From Streptomyces meridianus (GTDB taxonomy: Bacteria; Actinomycetota; Actinomycetes; Streptomycetales; Streptomycetaceae), in the NCBI RefSeq assembly GCF_023703325.1, contig NZ_JAMQGM010000037.1, forward strand, positions 215,277-279,276: a stretch of 64,000 bases of DNA. The letters are read 5' to 3'. Shown piece after piece: positions 44,111-52,062 of the stretch (position 1 is its first letter; each line of letters starts with the position of its first letter). The notes below the pieces were generated by a model. It did no database searches, was not told the origin of the DNA, and saw only the letters and a list, made by a program, of their open reading frames with translations. A program made the position numbers and the translations under genes.

Positions 44111-45520
44111 ATGTACACGATCATTGGCATGCGTGCACTCCTTGCTTCCTCGATCGGCGTCGCCTGCGCAGCCGCCCTGGCATTCCCGCTCGCGATGCCC
44201 GCCGGCGCGACCGCAACCCCGGTCGCCTTCACCGAACCCGCAGGCTCCACCCGTGCGTCCGCGACCGACTCCCGGGACACGGACCGGGTGGAGAAACGCG
44301 CCTCGCTCCCGGGCGCCACCCAGTCGCTTCCGCTCGAGCCCCTGGACGCCGACCAGGCACGTGCCCTGGTCGACCTGCCGGGGGCCGCGGGCGCCAAAGG
44401 CCTGACGGAGCGGGAGGTCAAGCCGTTCTCGCTGGTCGGAATCGTCTGGGAGGACGCCGACACCGAGCTCCACGGCCGGGTGCAGGTGCGCACCCGGTCC
44501 ACCGAGACGAAGAAGTGGTCCGAGTGGCAGGCGATCGAGCCGCACACCGACGACGTTCCCGACCCCGGATCGCCCGAGCCCGGAGCCGCCCCTGTCCGCG
44601 GCAGCACGGCCCCGCTCTGGGTCGGCGCGTCCGACGGCGTGGAGGTCCAGGTCCTGCCCGACGGGACCTCGGAGCGCTCGGGCGGCGAGGCACCGGCCCT
44701 GCCCGACGGCATGCACCTCGAACTCATCGATCCCGGCGCCGACCCGGCCGCGGAGGACACCACGGGTGCCCCCCTGTCCGAGGAGGCCGCCGAGAGCTCC
44801 GCCGCGAACGCCCCGCTCGCCGCTCCCGGCGCCAAGGAGATCCCCGCCGAGACACCCTCGACGAGCGACACGGCGGAGGCGTCCGGAACCGGCACCGACC
44901 GCGGCGCCACGGCCAAGCACATCGGGCCCCGGCCCGGCATCGTCACCCGGGCCGGCTGGGGCGCCGACGAGAAGCTCCGGGAGCCGGGCTTCCGCTACAC
45001 CAGCACGGTCAAGGCCGCGTTCGTGCACCACAGCGCCTCCGGGAACGGGTACAGCTGCTCGCAGGCGCCCGCGCTGATCCGCAGCATCTACCGCTACCAC
45101 GTCAAGAGCAACGGCTGGCGTGACGTCGGATACAACTTCTTCGTCGACAAGTGCGGCAAGATCTACGAGGGCCGCGCCGGCGGGGTCGTCCAGCCCGTCA
45201 TGGGCGCCCACACCCTGGGCTTCAACAGCAACACCATGGGCATCGCGGTCCTCGGCACCTTCACGTCCGCCGCACCGCCCAAGGCAGCACTCGACGGGGT
45301 CGCCAAACTGACGGCGTGGAAGCTCGGCCTGTTCGGCCGCAACCCCGGCGGCACCACCACGCTGACGTCCGCCGGCGGTAAGTACAAGGCGGGCACCAAG
45401 GTCAAGATGAAGGTCATCTCGGGCCACCGTGACGGCTTCGCCACCGAGTGCCCCGGCGCCAAGCTGTACGCGAAGCTCGGGACCATCCGCAGCACGGCAT
45501 CCCGGCTCCAGGGCCGCTGA
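44111..45520 (+). CDS. Secreted PGRP-type N-acetylmuramoyl-L-alanine amidase
   Basis: A 469-residue exported wall hydrolase. A signal peptide (MRALLASSIGVACAAALAFPLAMPAGA) suggests export. An about 200-residue N-terminal region, rich in Ala/Pro/Glu near its end, precedes a peptidoglycan-recognition/amidase_2 domain (about 275-455). Zinc ligands are intact: His in FVHHSASG, His in ISGHRDGF, and Cys in TECPGAKLY, so it should be catalytically active. ATGs at 44111 and 44129 are both possible, and neither has a clear ribosome site. The A/T-rich bases just upstream may be the promoter of a leaderless message. Confidence 0.9.
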   Translation: MYTIIGMRALLASSIGVACAAALAFPLAMPAGATATPVAFTEPAGSTRASATDSRDTDRVEKRASLPGATQSLPLEPLDADQARALVDLPGAAGAKGLTEREVKPFSLVGIVWEDADTELHGRVQVRTRSTETKKWSEWQAIEPHTDDVPDPGSPEPGAAPVRGSTAPLWVGASDGVEVQVLPDGTSERSGGEAPALPDGMHLELIDPGADPAAEDTTGAPLSEEAAESSAANAPLAAPGAKEIPAETPSTSDTAEASGTGTDRGATAKHIGPRPGIVTRAGWGADEKLREPGFRYTSTVKAAFVHHSASGNGYSCSQAPALIRSIYRYHVKSNGWRDVGYNFFVDKCGKIYEGRAGGVVQPVMGAHTLGFNSNTMGIAVLGTFTSAAPPKAALDGVAKLTAWKLGLFGRNPGGTTTLTSAGGKYKAGTKVKMKVISGHRDGFATECPGAKLYAKLGTIRSTASRLQGR

Positions 45521-45607
45521 CACGCACGGATGGCCGCAGGGCGAGCACAACCGTCCGCATAAACTGACCGCCGACCGGCCGACCCCAGCAGGAAGCAGAG
45601 CCCCAAG

Positions 45608-46690
45608 GTGACAGAAGCGATCCTCCTGGTCGGCGGCAAGGGCACGCGGCTGCGCCCGCTCACGGTGCGCACGCCCAAGCCCATGGTCCCGGCGGCCGGT
45701 GTCCCGTTCCTCGCCCACCAGCTGGCCCGCGCCCGGGCCGCCGGCGTCGAGCACGTCGTCCTCGCCACCTCGTACCTGGCGGAGGTCTTCGAGCCCTACT
45801 TCGGTGACGGCTCCGATCTCGGACTCCACCTGGAGTACGTCACCGAAGTGGAGCCGCTCGGGACCGGCGGCGCGATCCGCAACGTGGCCTCGCACCTGAC
45901 CTCAGGCCCGGACGAGCCCGTGCTGATCTTCAACGGCGACATCCTCACCGGGCTGGACATCCGGGCGCTTGTCGACACCCACACCACGAGCGGCGCCGAC
46001 GTCTCCCTGCACCTGACCCGGGTCGACGACCCCCGGGCCTTCGGACTCGTCCCCACCGACGACACCGGCCGCGTCACCGCCTTCCTGGAGAAGCCGCAGA
46101 CGCCGGAGGAGATCGTCACCGACCAGATCAACGCCGGCGCCTACGTCTTCCGGCGCTCGGTGATCGACTCCATCCCGCACGACCGCCCGGTGTCCGTCGA
46201 GCGCGAGACCTTCCCCGGACTCCTCTCCGACGACGCACACCTTCAGGGCATGGTCGACTCCACGTACTGGCTCGACCTCGGAACCCCGCAGGCCTTCGTC
46301 CGCGGGTCCGCGGACCTGGTCACCGGGCGCGCCCCCTCGCCCGCGGTGCCGGGCAGGCGCGGGGAGCGCCTGGTCCTCGAAGGCGCCGGGATCGCCGCCG
46401 ACGCCAAGCTGAGCGGCGGCACCGTCGTCTGCGACGGGGCCCGGGTCGGAGCCGGGGCCCGCGTGCACGGCAGCACCGTCCTGGCGGACGCCGTCATCGC
46501 CGATGGAGCGGACGTGCGGGACTCGCTGATCGGCGAGGGGGCGTACATCGGCGAACGCACCCTCCTGGACGGTGCGGTGATCGGCGACGGCGCTCACATC
46601 GGCGCGGACAACGAGTTGCTCGAGGGCGTCCGCATCTGGTGCGACGCCAGGATCGGCGACGGCGCGGTCCGGTTCTCCAGCGACCAGTAG
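45608..46690 (+). CDS. manC: Mannose-1-phosphate guanylyltransferase (NDP-sugar pyrophosphorylase)
   Basis: A 360-residue nucleotidyltransferase that makes GDP-mannose from GTP and mannose-1-phosphate. The N-terminal signature is ILLVGGKGTRLRPLT, followed by PKPMVPAAGVP, FNGDILTG (metal Asp) and FLEKP. The C-terminal 110 residues form a left-handed beta-helix of hexapeptide repeats (for example AVIADGADVRDSLIGEGAYI). GTG at 45608 lies behind CCCAAG. With manB and manA in the window it completes the GDP-mannose route. A dTDP- or UDP-glucose pyrophosphorylase cannot be excluded by motif alone; the gene context favours GDP-mannose. Confidence 0.85.
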   Translation: MTEAILLVGGKGTRLRPLTVRTPKPMVPAAGVPFLAHQLARARAAGVEHVVLATSYLAEVFEPYFGDGSDLGLHLEYVTEVEPLGTGGAIRNVASHLTSGPDEPVLIFNGDILTGLDIRALVDTHTTSGADVSLHLTRVDDPRAFGLVPTDDTGRVTAFLEKPQTPEEIVTDQINAGAYVFRRSVIDSIPHDRPVSVERETFPGLLSDDAHLQGMVDSTYWLDLGTPQAFVRGSADLVTGRAPSPAVPGRRGERLVLEGAGIAADAKLSGGTVVCDGARVGAGARVHGSTVLADAVIADGADVRDSLIGEGAYIGERTLLDGAVIGDGAHIGADNELLEGVRIWCDARIGDGAVRFSSDQ

Positions 46691-46754
46691 TTCCGCCCGG
46701 CGGCCACCGGGGACCGCGGCGGGACCGCTCACTGCGGGAACTACGCTCGTACGC

Positions 46755-47753
46755 GTGACATCCGACTCCGACCGGCCCACCCGCAGCACCGTGCGCGCGG
46801 GAGCCCTGCGCGTGCCACCGGCCCGGTCGTCGCGTACCGGTGCTGCGACCCACCGCCGCTGGACGCCGCCCTATCCGCTCCACCTCGGGCTCACGATCGG
46901 TCCGCTGCGCCGCGGACCGGGCGACCCCGCCTTCCGGGTGGACGCCGGCTCGGTCTGGCGCGCCGCCCGGACTCCCGCGGGCGCCGGGACGCTGCGGCTG
47001 GCTCAGCGCGCCGGCGGCGAGATCGAGGCCGAGGCATGGGGGCCCGGGGCGGACTGGCTGCTCGACGGCCTGCCCGCGCTGCTCGGCGCCGGCGACGATC
47101 CGGCGCAGTTCACGGCCCGGCACCGGCTGCTCCACGAGACCGGGCGGCGGCACCCCGGTATGCGCCTCACCCGTACCGGCCTGGTGCTGGAGTCGCTCAT
47201 CCCGTCGGTCCTGGAGCAGAAGGTCACCAGCGACGAGGCGTACCGGGCGTGGCGCCTGCTCCTGCGGCGTCATGGCGAACCGGCCCCCGGCCCGGGCCCG
47301 GCGGAGCGGATGCGGGTGCTGCCGGACGCGCGGTCCTGGGCCCTCATCCCGTCGTGGGAGTGGCACCGGGCGGGCGTCGACGGCAAGCGTTCGGCGACGA
47401 TCGTGCGCGCGGTGCGGGTCGCCCGGCGGATGCAGGAGGCCGCGGCGATGGACCTCCCCGAGGCGCTCGCCCGGCTCCAGGCGATCCCGGGCATCGGCCC
47501 GTGGACGGCGGCGGAGACACTGCAGCGCAGCAATGGTGCCGCGGACGCGGTCACCGTCGGAGACCTCCATCTGCCCGGAACGGTCGGCTATGCGCTGGCG
47601 GGCGAGCGCGGCGCGGACGACACGAGGATGCTCGAACTGCTCGCGCCGTACGCGGGCCAGCGCCACCGCGCCTGCCGGCTCGTCCTGCTGAGCGGACGGA
47701 TCCCGCCGCGCCGCGCCCCGCGCATGGCCGTCAACGACATCCGCCGCATCTGA
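46755..47753 (+). CDS. DNA-3-methyladenine glycosylase-like HhH-GPD protein
   Basis: A 332-residue AlkA-type base-excision enzyme. The helix-hairpin-helix is LQAIPGIGPWTAAE, and the catalytic Asp follows in AVTVGDLHLPG. The earlier LIPSVLEQKVTSDEAYRAWRLL fits the first helix bundle. An Arg-rich head (about 40 residues) is non-conserved. GTG start at 46755. It would remove alkylated bases; substrate range is not predictable. It sits downstream of manC, likely a chance neighbour. Confidence 0.85.
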   Translation: MTSDSDRPTRSTVRAGALRVPPARSSRTGAATHRRWTPPYPLHLGLTIGPLRRGPGDPAFRVDAGSVWRAARTPAGAGTLRLAQRAGGEIEAEAWGPGADWLLDGLPALLGAGDDPAQFTARHRLLHETGRRHPGMRLTRTGLVLESLIPSVLEQKVTSDEAYRAWRLLLRRHGEPAPGPGPAERMRVLPDARSWALIPSWEWHRAGVDGKRSATIVRAVRVARRMQEAAAMDLPEALARLQAIPGIGPWTAAETLQRSNGAADAVTVGDLHLPGTVGYALAGERGADDTRMLELLAPYAGQRHRACRLVLLSGRIPPRRAPRMAVNDIRRI

Positions 47754-47889
47754 CCCCGGCCGGTCCCGAGCGGTCCGGGTCGGCGCATCCCCTTCTGCAT
47801 CAAGGGAGTCGGCGCGAGCCGACGGGCCCCGCCGGCGGTTCCGGTGAAGAGAGCCGGCAGCGCGGTGCGTCCGGGCGGAGGCCCGGCGG

Positions 47890-49257
47890 TCACCGCACCT
47901 CGACGAACCCCGCGGGGTCCCGTTCCCCGCGGGCGGGCGGTGCAGCCGCCGGGTGCCCCACGGCCACCGCTCCCATCGGGTCCCAGCCCGCGGGCAGGTC
48001 CAGCACCTCGCGGACCACCTCGCGGCAGAACATCGTGGAGGAGACCCACGCCGAGCCGAGCCCTTCGCCGGCCAGGGCGACCAGCAGGTTCTGTACGCCG
48101 GCTCCGGCGGCGACCACGAACATCTCGCGTTCCGCGGCGGCCCGGCGCTGGTCCGGGTAGGTGTGCGACCCGTCCATGACCAGGCAGGGCACCACCAGGT
48201 ACGGGGCCTTGCGCAGCACGTCGCCGCGCCGTACCCGCTTGGCGATGCTCGCCTCGCCGAACCCGTCGCCGCGCAGGTCGGCGATCCAGGCGTCCCGCAT
48301 GGCGTCCAGCAGCCGCACCCGGGAACCCGGCGACTCGAGCAGCACGAACCGCCATGGCGTGGTGTGGTGCGGTGCGGGCGCCGTCACGGCGGAGGCCACG
48401 GCGCGGCGCACCGCGGCGCCGTCCACCGGCCGGTCGGTGAACTCCCGTACGGTGCGCCGGAGTCGGATGGCCTCCCGGACCGCCTCGGAGGTGCCGAGCC
48501 GGAACATGTCCTCGGCGGCGCTGCGGACCAGCGGCCGCGCGCCCGGGTCGCCGCCGTCGTCCGGAGTGCGCAGGAGGTGCGGGAGCCCGCGCACGACGGC
48601 CACCGGCAGCCCCTTCGCCTTGCCCTTCACCAGGTCGCCGGCCGCGGCCAGTTCGTCGGCGGTGGCGACTACGGTCATGCCGAGCGGGTTGCCGTGCGTG
48701 TCGGTCCCGCCGCGCAGGTCGTCCAGGACTCGCAGCCCGGATGCGCCGATCGCCACGTCGGTGAGCCCGTTGCGCCAGGGCCGCCCGAAGGTGTCGGTGA
48801 CGACGACGGCGACATCGACGCCGAGCGCGTCCCGCAGCCCGGCCCGGATGGCCGCGGCGGAGGCGTCGGGGTCCTCGGGGAGCAACAGGACGGTGCCCGC
48901 AGGGGTGTTGGAGGCGTCGACGCCGGCCGCGGCCATGACGAAGCCGTTGCGGTTCTCCACGATCCGGGTCGGTCCGCGGCGTGCGACGACACGCACGGTC
49001 TCGCTGTCGATGGCGCTCTCGCGGTCGGCTGCCTCGACGATCCGTCCCTCGGCCTTGCTGACGATCTTCGAGGTGATCAGGAGCACGTCGCCGTCGGCCA
49101 GACCCGCTCCTGGAGCCGCGGCCCCCGGGGAGGCGTCCGTGGCCGCGGAGATCAGCTTCGCGAGGTCGTCACCCGGCTGCACCTCGGGGATGCCCGGCAC
49201 TGCCCAGACCCGGAATCCGGGCCCGGAGGCCGCCGCGGGGGAGAGAGGCCCGCTCAT
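47890..49257 (-). CDS. fbiB: Coenzyme F420-0:L-glutamate ligase, fused FbiB form
   Basis: A 455-residue bifunctional protein in F420 biosynthesis. The N-terminal half (about 15-250) is a CofE-type ligase (VWAVPGIPEVQPGDDLAKLI, LLITSKIVSKAEGR, VVVTDTFGRPWRNGL) that adds gamma-linked glutamates. The C-terminal half (about 260-455) is a nitroreductase-fold FMN-binding domain (RRTVREFTDRPVDGAAV, PHHTTPWRFVLLE), used in actinobacteria for reduction of dehydro-F420-0. ATG at 49257 overlaps the fbiA stop by ATGA, so the two are coupled. Confidence 0.95.
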   Translation of the reverse strand: MSGPLSPAAASGPGFRVWAVPGIPEVQPGDDLAKLISAATDASPGAAAPGAGLADGDVLLITSKIVSKAEGRIVEAADRESAIDSETVRVVARRGPTRIVENRNGFVMAAAGVDASNTPAGTVLLLPEDPDASAAAIRAGLRDALGVDVAVVVTDTFGRPWRNGLTDVAIGASGLRVLDDLRGGTDTHGNPLGMTVVATADELAAAGDLVKGKAKGLPVAVVRGLPHLLRTPDDGGDPGARPLVRSAAEDMFRLGTSEAVREAIRLRRTVREFTDRPVDGAAVRRAVASAVTAPAPHHTTPWRFVLLESPGSRVRLLDAMRDAWIADLRGDGFGEASIAKRVRRGDVLRKAPYLVVPCLVMDGSHTYPDQRRAAAEREMFVVAAGAGVQNLLVALAGEGLGSAWVSSTMFCREVVREVLDLPAGWDPMGAVAVGHPAAAPPARGERDPAGFVEVR

Positions 49258-50234
49258 GCGCGGACCTCTTCGGCCAGCGCGAGCGCGTCGGCGGCCATGC
49301 GCCGCGTCGCCTCGAGGTCGGTCATCATCAGCGGCACGGCCCGGCACCGGATGCCCGCCGCCTCGACCTCGTCCACGACGGCGGCGTCGGTGGTGTCGAC
49401 CAGCCATCCGTCGAGCAGCCCGGAGCCGTAGAACCGGGCCACGGCGGAGGCCGTGGACTCGACGCCCACCGCTGCGAGCACCTTGTCCGCCATCCCGCGG
49501 ACCGGCGCGTCACCGACGATCGGGGAGAGCCCGATGACGGGCACGCCCGCTTCGGCGATGGCCGTTCGCACGCCCGGCACGGCCAGGATCGTGCCGATGC
49601 TGACGACGGGGTTCGACGGCGGGAAGAGCACCACGTCCGCCGCGGCGACGGCCTCGAGGACGCCGGGGGCGGGCTTGGCGTTCTCCGCGCCGACCGGCAC
49701 CACCGCGTGGGCCGGGACCCGGGCGCGAAGCCGGACCCAGTACTCCTGGAAGTGGACGGCCTTGCGGGCCGGTTCGCCGTCGCTCTGCGGAGCCTCGGGG
49801 TCGTCGACGAGCACATGGGTCTCGACCCGGTCGTCGGTCATCGGCAGCAGTCGCACGCCCGGCTGCCACCGGGTGCACAGGGCCTCGGTGACGGCGCTCA
49901 GCGGGTAGCCGGCGGCGGTCATCTGCGTCCGGACGATGTGGGTGGCGAAGTCCCGGTCGCCGAGCCCGAACCACTCCGGGCCGACGCCGTAGGCGGCCAG
50001 CTCGTCCTTGACGGCGAAGGTCTCGCCGGCCCGGCCCCAGCCCTGCTCCTCGTGGATGCCGCCGCCCAGGGTGTACATGACGGTGTCGAGGTCGGGGCAG
50101 ACCTTGAGGCCGAAGAGATGGATGTCGTCGCCGGTGTTGCCGATGACGGTGATGTCCGCGTCGGGGGCGGCTGCCTTGAGACCGCGGAGGAACCGGGCGC
50201 CGCCGATCCCCCCGGCCAGAACCACAATGCGCAT
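49254..50234 (-). CDS. fbiA: 2-phospho-L-lactate/phosphoenolpyruvate transferase FbiA (CofD family)
   Basis: A 326-residue enzyme that joins a three-carbon phosphate unit to the deazaflavin Fo to give (dehydro)F420-0. MRIVVLAGGIGGARFLRGL, VIGNTGDDIHLFGLKVCPDLDT and LFPPSNPVVSIGTI are the known active-site segments. ATG at 50234 is chosen; GTG at 50240 is possible. The Fo synthase gene fbiC is not in this window. Fluorescent F420 supports reductases common in Streptomyces secondary metabolism. Confidence 0.95.
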   Translation of the reverse strand: MRIVVLAGGIGGARFLRGLKAAAPDADITVIGNTGDDIHLFGLKVCPDLDTVMYTLGGGIHEEQGWGRAGETFAVKDELAAYGVGPEWFGLGDRDFATHIVRTQMTAAGYPLSAVTEALCTRWQPGVRLLPMTDDRVETHVLVDDPEAPQSDGEPARKAVHFQEYWVRLRARVPAHAVVPVGAENAKPAPGVLEAVAAADVVLFPPSNPVVSIGTILAVPGVRTAIAEAGVPVIGLSPIVGDAPVRGMADKVLAAVGVESTASAVARFYGSGLLDGWLVDTTDAAVVDEVEAAGIRCRAVPLMMTDLEATRRMAADALALAEEVRA

Positions 50235-50266
50235 GGCCACAGTCTCTCAGCGCGGCGGGTGCCGCG

Positions 50267-50809
50267 TCAGCCGCGGGTGCCCTCGAGAGCGGCCGGCGCG
50301 CGATCGTCGTCCGGACGGGCCGCGGCGGGCTGCGCCTTCCGGGGGTGCATCGGCATCTCGGTGAGCCCGGGATGGTAGAGGTGCAGGCTGACGGCCGGTG
50401 CGAGCGTGTCGTTGACCACCTCGTGGATGTGTCCCGCGGGCAGGACGCGGAGGTCGCCGGGCCGCAGGACCCGGGGCCGGTCCGGCGTACCCGGGCCGGG
50501 CGAGTGCTCGGTGAGCTCGCCGTCGAGGACGGTCAGGAGTCCGGCGGAGCGGCCGTGGCCGTGGCGGCCGCTTCCCTGGCCGGGCACCCAGCTGAGCAGC
50601 CACAGCTCGTAGCCGGGTCCGGTGCGCAGGCGGTGGTACCAGCGGCTCGTGGCGTCGTACGCGACCAGGGGCGACCAGGCGGTGCGGTCGGCGGCGACGG
50701 CCCTGAGCAGCCCGGCGTACTCGGCGAGGGTGGTGGGGTGCCGCGGGACGGGCGGAAGGAGGTGGGGGACGGCGAGCAGGTCGCCGGCGATCTGGACGTC
50801 GCTGTTCAT
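50267..50809 (-). CDS. Cysteine dioxygenase
   Basis: A 180-residue cupin that oxidises cysteine to cysteine sulfinate with iron. Fe ligands are His83 and His85 in GRHGHGRS, and a third His (127 or 129) in AGHIHEVVND. The segment RWYHRLRTGPGYELWLLSWVPGQ is typical of bacterial type I enzymes. ATG at 50809 follows GAGGAACCTC. A long gap separates it from whiB, whose promoter region is divergent. A TTGACA at 51105-51100 (minus strand) is a possible but distant -35 element. Confidence 0.85.
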   Translation of the reverse strand: MNSDVQIAGDLLAVPHLLPPVPRHPTTLAEYAGLLRAVAADRTAWSPLVAYDATSRWYHRLRTGPGYELWLLSWVPGQGSGRHGHGRSAGLLTVLDGELTEHSPGPGTPDRPRVLRPGDLRVLPAGHIHEVVNDTLAPAVSLHLYHPGLTEMPMHPRKAQPAAARPDDDRAPAALEGTRG

Positions 50810-51521
50810 GGACGAGGTTCCTCGCGTGTGCTGGAGCGCGGCAGGGGTGTTGCCCTGAAGTGCGCGATGCGTGATGCACGGGCGCCGGACGTGGCGGCGG
50901 AGAGGTGGCTGATGCCCGGGCCGTGGGGGGCCGGGAGCGTCAACAGCCGGAACAGCGACAACAGCGAAGAACGCGCGAACGCAGACAGTGCGCAGGGGCA
51001 GCCCAGCGGTCCTCGGCGCCGCACCGGGTGCGGACGCGAGTCCTGGAGAGGGCATGCGTCACTGACATGCATCCAAGGAGATCGGTTCTGGCGGCGCGAT
51101 GTCAACCTGATGTGCGTTCTCTCGCATGTGTTTCACCTCATCTGATTGCTCTGCCTGGTGAAAGGTTTGTGCAGGAGGGCGTGGGGACAAGTGCGCAACA
51201 ACCGGCGCCCCACGTGCAGCCGGCCTTCCGGCTCCGGGTCACGGTGTGCGGAACGGCGGATCGTGGGGCAGCGGCCGGGCCAGTGGCCGTGACGTCCCGC
51301 CTGACGGGCGTTCATGGCGGAGATGCGAGCCCAGGGTTCGGACTTTTATAGCGTTTTGAATACTTTTCGCTTCTCTTGGTTCCGGAGAGTGAATAAGGGG
51401 CTCATTAGCAGATCTCGGCTTGACTGCCGCGGATCGGCACACTTGTAATTTCACTCGTGTCGTTCGGTCGTCATCGATAACGACATTGTCACGGGGCAGC
51501 AAAGACAGACGAGGGGCGCGC
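50810..51521. other. 712-base regulatory region between cysteine dioxygenase and whiB
   Basis: I see no supported gene. Small frames exist on both strands but lack ribosome sites. Contents: a TTTCACC/GGTGAAA inverted repeat (51131-51137, 51157-51163), an A/T-rich stretch from 51345 to 51415, and the whiB promoter candidate. whiB of S. coelicolor is known to have more than one promoter, so a long upstream region is expected. Confidence 0.6.
51420..51449 (+). promoter_or_regulatory. Candidate whiB promoter (TTGACT / TGTAAT)
   Basis: TTGACT at 51420-51425 and TGTAAT at 51444-51449, separated by 18 bases, make a good housekeeping-type promoter about 70 bases before the whiB start. Confidence 0.55.
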
Positions 51522-51785
51522 ATGACCGAGTTGTTCCAGCAACTGCTGGTCGAGGAGGCGGACGAGGAGCTCGGGTGGCAGGAGCGCGCTCTGTGCGCCC
51601 AGACCGATCCCGAGTCGTTCTTCCCCGAGAAGGGCGGTTCCACCCGTGAAGCCAAGAAGGTCTGCTTGGCCTGTGAGGTCCGTTCCGAATGTCTCGAATA
51701 TGCACTCGCCCATGACGAACGTTTCGGAATCTGGGGCGGTCTGTCGGAGCGTGAGCGGCGACGTCTGAAGAAGGCCGCTGTCTGA
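51522..51785 (+). CDS. whiB: Developmental regulator WhiB
   Basis: An 87-residue Wbl protein that binds an oxygen/NO-sensitive [4Fe-4S] cluster through Cys25, Cys48, Cys51 and Cys57. The turn motif is GIWGG (69-73), followed by the basic DNA-contact helix ERERRRLKK. Its sequence matches my memory of the S. coelicolor sporulation-septation regulator WhiB, which acts together with WhiA. GAGGGG precedes the ATG by six bases. In mycobacteria whiB2 also lies beside fbiA/fbiB. Confidence 0.97.
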   Translation: MTELFQQLLVEEADEELGWQERALCAQTDPESFFPEKGGSTREAKKVCLACEVRSECLEYALAHDERFGIWGGLSERERRRLKKAAV

Positions 51786-52062
51786 CTCGCTGTCCGAAGC
51801 CCCGTCAGCCCGCCGATCCCCGAGTACGGCGGCAGCTGCACCCCGGCGACGGAACCGCCCGCCGGACAGCACCGGACAAACACCCAGCACGGACCCCGGT
51901 CCGCCTCCCCGCTCGGACGGGTGAGGCGGACCGCTTCGCACACGCCGCACCGGCCCGGCGGGTGAGCCGTTAGTGTGGTGGCCCGTCCGAGACGCGCGCC
52001 AACGACCCCGACGGGCAACGGGCGTGTCCACCACAGTCCAGCGAACCGGGGCCCGTACCTCG

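Noticed and set aside
44085..44130. CCAATG/CATTGG pair around the start of the PGRP amidase
   Set aside because: Only 6-bp arms with a long spacer including one start codon; likely chance.
50806..51351. Small frames of 99, 148 and 60 codons in the whiB upstream region
   Set aside because: None has a ribosome site or a recognisable protein pattern; codon composition does not favour any of them.
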